Shown here: piece by piece, positions 1 to 5,463 of the stretch | How the letters are laid out: each line of letters begins with the position of its first letter | Numbering within the stretch: the stretch's first letter is position 1 | Source of the DNA: an uncultured Clostridia bacterium | GTDB lineage: Bacteria; Bacillota; Clostridia; Oscillospirales; Oscillospiraceae | Direction: 5' to 3' | DNA length: 10,372 nt | Assembly (NCBI GenBank): GCA_937893605.1 | Contig: CALBGG010000064.1 | Span: 1 to 10,372 of the forward strand | Notes under the pieces: model-generated | What the model saw: only the letters and a program-made list of their open reading frames with translations | Told to the model about the DNA's origin: nothing | The model's database searches: none | Made by a program: the position numbers and the translations under genes

Positions 1-2
1 AT

Positions 3-131
3 ACTCTTTTTCGCCGATTTCGCCAAAATCAGCCCAGAGGTTTTGTACAGTTTGTGATCGGCGCTGTTCTGATGGCGGCCGGCGGCCGGCTGCTGCAATC
101 ACTTCATCACCGGAGTTGGAAAGCAAACTGA
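3..131 (+). CDS. C-terminal end of an unidentified gene (partial)
   Basis: An open frame enters from the left edge and stops at TGA 129-131, giving 42 residues. The middle (FVQFVIGAVLMAAGG) is hydrophobic and could be the last membrane segment of a membrane protein, followed by a basic tail ending SWKAN. The main support for a real gene end is the strong plus-strand terminator that begins about 10 bases after the stop. A second plus frame is also open to about 160 but would run into the terminator stem. I do not recognise the family from this short piece. Confidence 0.4.
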   Translation, partial: TLFRRFRQNQPRGFVQFVIGAVLMAAGGRLLQSLHHRSWKAN

Positions 132-140
132 GCGTAAAAG

Positions 141-178
141 AACTCGTATCGGCAAAGTGCTGATACGAGTTATTTTTT
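141..178 (+). terminator. Rho-independent terminator
   Basis: A perfect 10-bp stem (AACTCGTATC at 141-150 pairing with GATACGAGTT at 162-171) encloses an 11-base loop and is followed by A and six T at 173-178. It ends the plus-strand gene that stops at 131. On the minus strand the stem is followed only by CTTTT, so it may also act weakly for the pseudogene ending at 197. Confidence 0.85.
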
Positions 179-196
179 ACCTGTAGGCAGAAGTTG

Positions 197-612
197 TCAC
201 ACCTTCCATCCTGCAGCCCGCTTACGCTCGACAACAAAGCGGCGGTAGAGACCGTCCACGGCGACTAGCTCGTCGTGCGTCCCCTGCTGGACGATCTCGC
301 CGTGATCGACCACAAAAATTTGGTCGGCGTAGCGCACGGTCTTGAGCCGGTGGGCGATCATGATGACCGTCTTGTTGTGGGTCAATTCTGCAACGGCCTG
401 CACTTCCTCCATGGAGGCGTCGGGCTTGCCGAAGCGGATGTTGTTGGCAATCGTGTCCGAGAACAGGTAGACCCGCTGGAACACGAAGGAGAAGTTACGG
501 ATGAGGCTGTCGTAGCTGTATTCCCGTACATCCCGTCCGCCAAGGCTCACACTGCCTGACTGCACATCCCAAAACCGCGCCATGAGATTGCAGAGTGTGG
601 TCTTGCCGCATC
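197..612 (-). pseudogene. ABC exporter ATPase domain remnant, internally deleted
   Basis: This is the C-terminal nucleotide-binding domain of an ABC exporter (MsbA/MdlB-like half transporter). After the Walker A lysine it reads CNLMARFWD, then an exporter-type Q-loop (SFVFQRVYLFSDTIANNIRFG) and, near the end, the H-loop IAHRL and a typical VVDHGEIVQQGTH tail. The signature motif (LSGGQ type) and Walker B with the catalytic glutamate, which should lie between Q-loop and H-loop, are absent. The text jumps in frame from QAVAE to LTHNKTV at about base 385, a loss of roughly 75-80 residues. The transmembrane domain is missing too: upstream, the reading continues into an ECF-type ATPase. A domain without signature and Walker B cannot hydrolyse ATP, so this is a pseudogene. 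Confidence 0.85.
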
Positions 613-1514
613 CGTTGGCCCCCACAAGACCGACAATCTCATGCTCCCGGACGAAAAAGCTGACGCGGAGAGCGTGGCTCCTGCCTTCCTGCCGTATGTA
701 TAGCGGACATCTGAGACGTCAAGCACCGTCGGCGCTGTTTTCCGGCAGCGGCAGCTTCTCCGGTACGGTTATCTCCGCAAGGTCAAGGGTTCGCAGAGAG
801 ATCGCTCGTCTCTGCTCCGCCGGGAACGCCTTCGCCTCTGCGGCAGTGTATTTTCCTTTGATCTCGCCGTCTGCCATGACCCAATATTCATCGGCAATAT
901 CTGTAAGATAATAGAGCCGATGCTCACTGAGCAGCAGCGTCTTTCCCTGCTGCTTGAGCGCCAGCAGGATCTCCCTCAACTGCTGGGTGGCTGCATAGTC
1001 GAGGTTGGCCGTCGGCTCGTCAAGAAGGAAAATATCTGTGTCCATTGCCCATGCCGAGAGAATGGAGATGAGTTGCCGCTCGCCGCTGGACAGCTCGTAG
1101 ACATTGCGGTCCTTCAGCCGCTCCAGATGGAAGATTCGGAAGGCCTCATCCACCCGCCGCCGGATCTCTTCCTGCGGCAGGCCGTGATTTTCAAGACCGA
1201 AGGCCACCTCGTTGGAGCTGTTTACGGTAAAAAACTGACTGCGGGGATCCTGAAATACCGATGCTGCCAGCTCGCCGATCTCCCCAATACTGAGTCCGTC
1301 TGTGTCCTTACCCGCAAGGCGGCAAAAGCCTTTCAAATCTCCCTCATAAAACTGTGGGATCAGGCCGTTGATGCACCGCAGCAGCGTGGATTTTCCGCAT
1401 CCGCTGCCTCCGCAAAGCACCACGCAGCGCCCCCGCCGGAATACTTCCGGCCGCTTGCCGAAGCACGTGGGATTTCCCTTCTGCATATTGGAATTCAAAT
1501 TCAAAATCTATCAT
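613..1514 (-). pseudogene. ECF-type dual ATPase (CbiO/EcfA-like), frameshifted and truncated
   Basis: This is a remnant of a two-domain ATP-binding subunit of an energy-coupling-factor importer. The likely native start is ATG at 1514-1512 (MIDFEFEFQYAEGKSHVL...), preceded by a weak AGTGAG. That frame runs to IPAG, where a run of five G on the minus strand (plus 1430-1434) breaks it. Removing one G restores RCVVLCGGSGCGKST. The first domain is otherwise complete: Walker A GGSGCGKST, Q-loop VFQDPRSQFF, signature ELSSGERQ, Walker B IFLLDEPTANLD and switch SEH. A second break in an A4 run (plus 738-741) makes the frame end at 719; one base fewer would give PETAPTVLDVSDVRYTYG, the start of domain two. 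A third frame change near 660-690 is needed to reach HALRVSFFVREHEIVGLVG and its Walker A. The rest of domain two is replaced by exporter sequence. The reading frame open from 1504 to 719 therefore starts out of the native frame. Confidence 0.8.
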
Positions 1515-1533
1515 GGTTCTCACTTTTCTTTTT

Positions 1534-1551
1534 AGTTAGCAGTGTCTAACT
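1534..1551. promoter_or_regulatory. Operator-like inverted repeat, one base short of perfect
   Basis: AGTTAG and CTAACT flank CAGTGT between the TetR terminator and the ATPase start. Adding a single A after the first arm would give AGTTAGACAGTGTCTAACT, a 19-base perfect palindrome of the kind bound by TetR-type repressors. The site and size suggest a once-functional operator of the ABC operon that has lost one base. This is an inference from symmetry only. Confidence 0.35.
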
Positions 1552-1560
1552 GCCTGGTGT

Positions 1561-1585
1561 AAAAAACGGGCGTGAACACCGCCCG
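1561..1585 (-). terminator. Terminator of the tetR-like gene
   Basis: On the minus strand CGGGCG, a 7-base loop and CGCCCG are followed by six T (plus 1561-1566). It starts 11 bases after the TAG stop of the shortened TetR gene at 1597-1599. Confidence 0.75.
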
Positions 1586-1596
1586 AATATTTTAGG

Positions 1597-1896
1597 CTAT
1601 TCATTCTCCTCAGCGTGGATGGCGCAGATTATATCCTCCGCCCGACCGCTTTCCTTCGCTCTGGCGTATTCTTCAGCCGCCGGGGAAAACGCCTCCTCCA
1701 TCACCGTGAAAAAATCCTGCAAAAGGCTTATAAAGAGTGCATCCTTGTTTTTATAGCGCGTGTAGATCGCACCGGTGGTAACACCGGCTTTATTGGCTAT
1801 TTTATGAAGTGAAGCTTTCTGAAAGCCGCAGGAAAGGAACTCGTCATATGCGGCTTTGATGATACCGCTGTCAAGAGAATGATCCTTATTTGCCAT
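1597..1896 (-). pseudogene. TetR/AcrR-family regulator, ligand domain lost
   Basis: This 99-residue protein has an N-terminal TetR DNA-binding domain. Helix 1 is IIKAAYDEFLSCGF, and the helix-turn-helix with recognition helix spans about residues 29-48 (LHKIANKAGVTTGAIYTRYKN), followed by KDALFISLLQDF. Family members are usually about 190 residues; here the protein stops at HAEENE, just as the ligand-binding and dimerisation domain should begin. The start has a textbook AGGAGG site, and promoter, operator-like palindrome and terminator are intact, so it may still be made. In full systems such regulators repress the neighbouring transporter genes; here those are broken. I call it a truncated remnant, but a DNA-binding-only protein cannot be excluded. 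Confidence 0.75.
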
Positions 1897-1925
1897 GCCC
1901 TCACCTCCTGCTTAACCGATAACGA

Positions 1926-1947
1926 CATTATCAATAATGGCATTATT
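1926..1947. promoter_or_regulatory. Palindromic operator candidate at the tetR promoter
   Basis: AATAATG and CATTATT (1933-1939 and 1941-1947) form a perfect 15-base palindrome around one G. A third half-site, CATTAT at 1926-1931, forms a second inverted pair with ATAATG at 1934-1939. The array overlaps the -10 box and probable transcription start of the tetR-like gene, where an autoregulatory TetR protein would bind. Confidence 0.5.
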
Positions 1948-1972
1948 ATAGCACTAGCACTGCCGACTGCAA
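1945..1972 (-). promoter_or_regulatory. SigA-type promoter of the tetR-like gene
   Basis: On the minus strand TTGCAG (plus 1967-1972), a 16-base spacer and TATAAT (plus 1945-1950) lie about 50 bases upstream of the TetR start. The -10 box overlaps the adjoining palindrome by three bases, consistent with autorepression. Confidence 0.65.
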
Positions 1973-2105
1973 AATGCAAGTAGTTCATGGTATTTTTTAA
2001 GGCGAGCCCGACATGCAGCTTGCGGCACTGGGAACATTACCTTCTAAAGTGCAGCCGTTTAACGATTACAACGACACAGAAGTCCGCAAGCCCTTTAAAA
2101 CGCAC

Positions 2106-2140
2106 AAAACCCCTCTGCGAAATTGCTCCACAGAGGGGTT
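2106..2140 (-). terminator. Hairpin with short T tail, possible relic terminator
   Basis: A perfect 10-bp stem (AACCCCTCTG 2108-2117 with CAGAGGGGTT 2131-2140) has a 13-base loop. On the minus strand it is followed by TTTT, counting the last two stem bases. The only upstream minus-strand gene is the tRNA, which has its own terminator, so this may be a back-up or belong to a lost gene. The rest of 1981-2195 holds no gene I can support; a weaker 7-bp inverted repeat (CCGAAAA/TTTTCGG) lies at 2160-2189. Confidence 0.45.
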
Positions 2141-2195
2141 CACTCATGTGCCGAAACAGCCGAAAAGCCTTATTTCAAGCGGTTTTCGGGCATGG

Positions 2196-2235
2196 AAAAA
2201 GTCCGCCGTAATTCTATCAAAATTACGGTGGACTT
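2196..2235 (-). terminator. Terminator of tRNA-Ser
   Basis: Arms of 15 bases (2199-2213 and 2221-2235) pair with one mismatch around a 7-base loop. On the minus strand the stem ends in five T (plus 2196-2200, three of them in the stem). It begins two bases after the CCA end of the tRNA. Confidence 0.8.
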
Positions 2236-2236
2236 A

Positions 2237-2329
2237 TGGCGGAGAAGGAGGGATTTGAACCCTCGAACACCTTATGGGTGTTACACGATTTCCAATCGTG
2301 CGCGCTCGGCCGGACTACGCGACTTCTCC
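2237..2329 (-). tRNA. tRNA-Ser(GGA)
   Basis: On the minus strand the 93-base gene folds as a class II tRNA. The acceptor is GGAGAAG/CTTCTCC with G73, the serine discriminator, and an encoded CCA. The anticodon stem CACGA/TCGTG holds loop TTGGAAA, with anticodon GGA at plus 2291-2293, reading UCC and UCU. A long variable arm (AACACC/GGTGTT) typical of serine tRNAs follows, then the T-arm GAGGG-TTCAAAT-CCCTC. It has its own promoter and terminator. Its 3' end faces the decayed region at 1-2236. Confidence 0.96.
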
Positions 2330-2363
2330 GAGTACAAACAATATTTAAATGTTCAGCTTGTGT

Positions 2364-2392
2364 ATTATAATGCACTTTTCGGCTAAAGTCAA
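2364..2392 (-). promoter_or_regulatory. Promoter of tRNA-Ser
   Basis: On the minus strand TTGACT (plus 2387-2392), a 17-base spacer and TATAAT (plus 2364-2369) lie about 35 bases upstream of the tRNA 5' end. This is a near-consensus SigA promoter, as expected for a stable RNA gene. Confidence 0.85.
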
Positions 2393-2453
2393 GAGATTTC
2401 TTTGAATATATGTGCGCCCGACGGCAACAATAATCCATGGGAGGGCGATATTT

Positions 2454-3488
2454 ATGAAAGCAATCATCATGGCGGGCGGCGAAGGCAAGCGTTTAAAGCC
2501 CGTCACGGGCGACACGCCCAAGCCTCTCGTTTCGCTGTGCGGCAGGCCTGTAATGGAGCACATAATCCTGCTGCTTAAAAAGCACGGGATAACCGACATC
2601 TGCGCGGCCTTGAAATACCGCCCGGACGATATCAAAAGCTATTTCGGCAGCGGCGAGAGGCTCGGAGTCAGCATCACATACCGTGTCGAAGCTCAGGCTC
2701 TCGGCACGGCGGGCGGAGTCAAAAACTGCGAAGATTTTTACGGAGACGAGGATTTTCTTGTCATATCCGGCGACGCGGTCTGCGACATAGACCTCGCCTC
2801 TCTCATTGCCGAGCACAAAAAGCGCCGCCCTGCGGCCACTGTCGCCCTGTGTACAGAAGCCGAGCCTCTGCGCTACGGCCTTGCGCTGTGCGACCGCGAG
2901 GGCTTCATACGCTCGTTTATCGAAAAGCCCGACTGGCATCAGGTCGTGACAAACCTCGTAAACACAGGCATTTATATAATCTCGCCGCGCACGATGGAGC
3001 TTGTGCCCGAAAACGCCGAATTTGACTTTGCAAAGAACCTTTTCCCCTTACTTTTGGATAAAGGCGAGAAGCTTTTGGGTGTGCCCTGCGACGGCTACTG
3101 GTGCGATATAGGAACGCCGAAGAGCTATTACGAATGCTGCGCCGACGCGCTGTCGGGTAAGCTCAGGCTCAAGCTCGGCAGCGGCTTCGAGCCCGCAGAG
3201 CAGTATGAGTGCTCCGACCCCGAGTGCGAGTGCATGGAGCATGCCGACTGCCGCTGCGCCGACCGTGCGCGGCTCATGGACAGCATAAGCGCCGCGTTTC
3301 TCGACCTCGGCGCGGATTACTCTGACGGCTTCACCCTGCGCGGAAAGGATTACGAGCTGCGCATCTCCCCCCTGTCGGCCTCCGCCGCCGTGCGAGTCGC
3401 CGCAAACGCGCAAGACGCCGAAACGGCAAAGGAGCTCGCGGAATCTGCCCGTATGCTGGTCGCGGAGCTTGAAAAGCGGCTTGATTAA
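2454..3488 (+). CDS. Sugar-1-phosphate nucleotidyltransferase-like protein with Cys-rich hinge and phosphomutase-like tail
   Basis: This 344-residue protein starts at ATG 2454, behind GGGAGGG at 2439-2445; an earlier ATG at 2412 lacks such a site and the conserved domain starts exactly at MKAIIMAGG. Residues 1-235 are an NTP_transferase domain: nucleotide-binding loop MAGGEGKRLKP (6-16), TPKPL (21-25), GTAGG (84-88), metal-site region SGDAVCDID (105-113) and YWCDIGTP (215-222). Such enzymes join NTP and a sugar 1-phosphate, often mannose or glucose, to make nucleotide sugars in the cytoplasm. Residues 253-268 contain C-x4-C-x-C-x5-C-x-C. Residues about 275-344 (GFTLRGKDYELRISPLSASAAVRVAAN, then a helix DAETAKELAESARMLVAEL) resemble the last domain of phosphohexomutases. 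Long fusions of nucleotidyltransferase and phosphomannomutase are known, so this may be a shortened version that lost the catalytic mutase domains. Substrate is not predictable. Confidence 0.85.
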   Translation: MKAIIMAGGEGKRLKPVTGDTPKPLVSLCGRPVMEHIILLLKKHGITDICAALKYRPDDIKSYFGSGERLGVSITYRVEAQALGTAGGVKNCEDFYGDEDFLVISGDAVCDIDLASLIAEHKKRRPAATVALCTEAEPLRYGLALCDREGFIRSFIEKPDWHQVVTNLVNTGIYIISPRTMELVPENAEFDFAKNLFPLLLDKGEKLLGVPCDGYWCDIGTPKSYYECCADALSGKLRLKLGSGFEPAEQYECSDPECECMEHADCRCADRARLMDSISAAFLDLGADYSDGFTLRGKDYELRISPLSASAAVRVAANAQDAETAKELAESARMLVAELEKRLD

Positions 3489-3509
3489 TAAATACGCTTA
3501 ATATATAAT
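3481..3509 (+). promoter_or_regulatory. Promoter of the LUD-peptidase-cupin operon
   Basis: TTGATT (3481-3486), a 17-base spacer and TATAAT (3504-3509) lie upstream of the gene starting at 3544. The -35 box overlaps the last codons of the preceding gene. The predicted start near 3516 gives a leader of about 28 bases that includes GGAGG at 3533-3537. Confidence 0.7.
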
Positions 3510-3543
3510 ATCCGTCATAAGATAACTTTGACGGAGGCTACAT

Positions 3544-4140
3544 ATGGACATTGAAAAAACTATAAAGAATCTTGAAGCCCGTCACTTCTCTGTGCGGCAT
3601 TTCAAAAGCGGCGGCGAGGCCTGCGCATACCTGCTCGGTGAGATAAAGGACACGAGCGTCGGCATCGGCGGCTCGAAAACGGTAGACCAGCTCGGCCTGT
3701 ACGATAAGCTTGTCGATAACGGCAACGAGGTTTTCTGGCATTGGCGTGAACCGGGACTTGAGACGCTGGACAAGGAAAACGCCGCGAAGGTATTCATCTC
3801 GAGCGCGAACGCCATCGCCGAAACGGGCGAGATCATAAACATCGACGGCCGCGGAAACCGCCTTGCCGGTCAGGTCTACGGACGCAAGACCGTTTATATC
3901 ATCGCGGGAACGAACAAGATCTGCCCCGACTTCGAGTCGGCGGTCTTCCGTGCGCGCAACACCGCGGCGGTGCAGAACTGCAAACGTTTTCCGGCGAAAA
4001 CGCCCTGCAAAACAGATGATAAGTGCCACGACTGCCGCTCGAAAGAGCGCATTTGCAACGCAATGCTCGTCCTGTGGGGGCCGATGATGGACATGGACAA
4101 GGTCGAGATCATACTCATTGACGAAGAACTGGGGATGTAA
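3544..4140 (+). CDS. LUD-domain protein (LutC/YkgG-like)
   Basis: This 198-residue cytoplasmic protein belongs to the LUD (DUF162) family. The start follows GGAGG at 3533-3537 by six bases. Family marks are GIGGSKTVDQLGLYDKL (40-56) and SANAIAETGEIINIDGRGNR (87-106). Near the C-terminus C155-x5-C161-x2-C164-x6-C171 (TPCKTDDKCHDCRSKERIC) could bind a metal or Fe-S cluster; similar cysteines occur in many short clostridial LUD proteins. LutC works with LutA and LutB in L-lactate oxidation, but no lutA or lutB partner is present here, so that role should not be assumed. It is the first gene of an operon, three bases before the peptidase gene. Family assignment is firm, function open. Confidence 0.88.
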   Translation: MDIEKTIKNLEARHFSVRHFKSGGEACAYLLGEIKDTSVGIGGSKTVDQLGLYDKLVDNGNEVFWHWREPGLETLDKENAAKVFISSANAIAETGEIINIDGRGNRLAGQVYGRKTVYIIAGTNKICPDFESAVFRARNTAAVQNCKRFPAKTPCKTDDKCHDCRSKERICNAMLVLWGPMMDMDKVEIILIDEELGM

Positions 4141-4143
4141 AGC

Positions 4144-4845
4144 ATGTATATTGACTGGACATATATAGTCCTTGTGCTTCCAGCTATGCTGTTTGCGATG
4201 TGGGCAAGCTCAAGGGTGAACTCAACATTTAAGCGATACAAAAACACGCGCAATTCTCGCGGCCTTACCGGCGCTCAGGCGGCGCGCTGGGTGCTTGACC
4301 GAAACGGGCTTACGAACGTGCCTATCGAACACATATCGGGCTCGCTTACCGATCACTACGACCCCTCGGCCAACGTTGTGCGCCTGTCGGACGATGTGTA
4401 CGGCAGCACCTCGACAGTCGCCATAGGCGTTGCCTGCCATGAGGTAGGCCACGCGATACAGCACGCTACCAACTACGCGCCCGTCAAGATACGCACGGCG
4501 ATAGTTCCGATAACGAACATCGGCGCAAAGCTCTCGGTGCCGCTGATAATCCTCGGCCTTATTCTATCATCCTTCGGCGAGGTGTTCGTCATGATAGCGT
4601 ATGTCGGCTGTGCTCTGTACGGGCTTGTTACCATATTCCAGCTTGTCACACTGCCTACGGAGTTCAACGCATCATCAAGGGCTTTAAAGACCATTGAAGA
4701 GACGAATCTTTTGCAGGGCGAGGAGTTCAAGCAGGCAAAGCAGGTGCTTTCGGCAGCGGCGATGACCTATGTCGCGGCGCTGGCAGTGTCTCTTGCGCAG
4801 CTCATGAGATTCTTAATTATTATCGGCGGAAGGAGAAGCGACTGA
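4144..4845 (+). CDS. Membrane zinc metallopeptidase, YugP family
   Basis: This 233-residue integral membrane protein has the zinc-peptidase motif HEVGH at residues 99-103 (ACHEVGHAIQHATNYAP) and a likely third ligand, E173 in LPTEFNASSRAL. The block LTDHYDPSANVVRLS (68-82), also typical of this family (Zn_peptidase_2), precedes the active site. Hydrophobic segments lie at about 6-22, 118-142, 148-170 and 203-227. Length matches YugP-type proteins (about 225-235). The substrates of the family are not established. ATG at 4144 lies three bases after the LUD stop; its SD is probably GGGGAT in the end of that gene, so translational coupling is likely. The stop codon overlaps the cupin start. Confidence 0.92.
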   Translation: MYIDWTYIVLVLPAMLFAMWASSRVNSTFKRYKNTRNSRGLTGAQAARWVLDRNGLTNVPIEHISGSLTDHYDPSANVVRLSDDVYGSTSTVAIGVACHEVGHAIQHATNYAPVKIRTAIVPITNIGAKLSVPLIILGLILSSFGEVFVMIAYVGCALYGLVTIFQLVTLPTEFNASSRALKTIEETNLLQGEEFKQAKQVLSAAAMTYVAALAVSLAQLMRFLIIIGGRRSD

Positions 4846-5195
4846 TGATCATAAGAAACGGCGAGCACAAGCGCGAGACGAGTCAAAACGTATTCGGCGG
4901 CGTCGGCAGTGTTCACTTTAAGCGCATAATCGAAACTCCGGCGGAGCTTTACGACAAGGGCAGAGTGTTCTCGGTCGTAACACTCGATCCGGGCAGCGAG
5001 CTCGGCTGGCACGTCCATAAGGGCGACGGCGAATACTACTGCGTGCTCTCCGGCGAGGGCGAGTACAGCGATAACGGCAGCATCGTCACTCTGCACGCGG
5101 GCGACACGGCCTTCTGTCCCGACGGCGAGGGGCACTCGATGGCAAACCGCGGAACTGAGCCTCTGGTGCTCATGGCGCTTGTCGTCTATAAATAA
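4845..5195 (+). CDS. Single-domain cupin protein
   Basis: This is a small cytoplasmic beta-barrel protein of 116 residues. Cupin motif 1 is GWHVHKGDGEYYCVLSG (54-70) with H56, H58 and E63 as metal ligands; motif 2 is PDGEGHSMAN (92-101) with H97. All four ligands are present, so a divalent metal site is likely. The start codon shares one base with the peptidase stop (TGATG) and is preceded by AAGGAG at 4830-4835, which indicates coupled translation. Cupins of this size may be isomerases, dioxygenases or small-molecule sensors; nothing here decides among them. It is the last gene of the operon. Confidence 0.88.
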   Translation: MIIRNGEHKRETSQNVFGGVGSVHFKRIIETPAELYDKGRVFSVVTLDPGSELGWHVHKGDGEYYCVLSGEGEYSDNGSIVTLHAGDTAFCPDGEGHSMANRGTEPLVLMALVVYK

Positions 5196-5226
5196 AAAAA
5201 CGGAAGTCATATGACTTCCGTTTTTT
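5194..5226. terminator. Bidirectional terminator
   Basis: CGGAAGTCAT and ATGACTTCCG (5201-5220) form a perfect 20-base palindrome, flanked by seven A (5194-5200) and six T (5221-5226). It can stop transcription from both sides and lies just after the cupin stop at 5193-5195. Confidence 0.93.
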
Positions 5227-5236
5227 CAGTCTGTCG

Positions 5237-5389
5237 AAAAAGCCTTTGCTGCTGAGGAAAAATATCCGCGCAGCAGGGGAACTCGAGGGGCAGTGAAGTG
5301 GCGGTGCGGGAGTGAGCCGCAGCGAGAAAAGACCCTCCCCCGAATTTCATCTGCCTCCGCATAAAAAACCTTATCTTTCAAGGCTTTTT
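5237..5389. repeat. Structured intergenic element bounded by inverted repeats
   Basis: The stretch 5227-5463 holds no gene I can support. AAAAAGCCTT (5237-5246) and AAGGCTTTTT (5380-5389) are perfect 10-base inverted arms around a GC-rich interior. The interior contains further pairs: CTGCTG/CAGCAG near 5250-5276 and GAGGG/CCCTC (5285-5289 and 5333-5337). A second left arm, AAAAAACCTT (5363-5372), can also pair with the right arm with one mismatch, giving a local hairpin that ends in five T. It could be a dispersed intergenic repeat or a structured RNA; a genome-wide search is needed to decide. Confidence 0.4.
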
Positions 5390-5391
5390 GC

Positions 5392-5421
5392 AAAACGCCA
5401 TTTTGAAGCATTCAAAATGGC
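5392..5421 (-). terminator. Probable terminator of malQ
   Basis: GCCATTTTGAA (5397-5407) and TTCAAAATGGC (5411-5421) form a perfect 11-bp stem with a three-base loop. On the minus strand the hairpin is followed by GTTTTG. It lies about 40 bases past the malQ stop. Confidence 0.6.
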
Positions 5422-5463
5422 CGGCGGTATCCGAGGTTCGCGCAATGCGCAGTTTTATATCGT

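Noticed and set aside
920..1549. 209-residue plus-strand open frame opposite the ECF ATPase
   Set aside because: The opposite strand carries complete ABC motifs; this frame shows none.
2013..2258. Open frame of 81 residues starting MQLAALGTLPSKVQPFNDYND
   Set aside because: It has no clear ribosome site, runs through two or three hairpins and into the tRNA, and matches no family I recognise. It could hold a short relic of a lost gene but cannot be supported.
2123..2386. Open frame containing RRRRDLNPRTPYGCYTISNRARS
   Set aside because: It is the antisense translation of the tRNA-Ser gene, a common false gene call.
3512..3534. Hairpin CCGTCA/TGACGG hiding the LUD ribosome site
   Set aside because: The predicted transcription start near 3516 would remove most of the left arm, and the stem is only six pairs.
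5226..5411. 61-residue minus-strand open frame in the malQ-cupin gap
   Set aside because: It overlaps the terminator and the inverted-repeat element, has no ribosome site, and looks like translation of a non-coding repeat.
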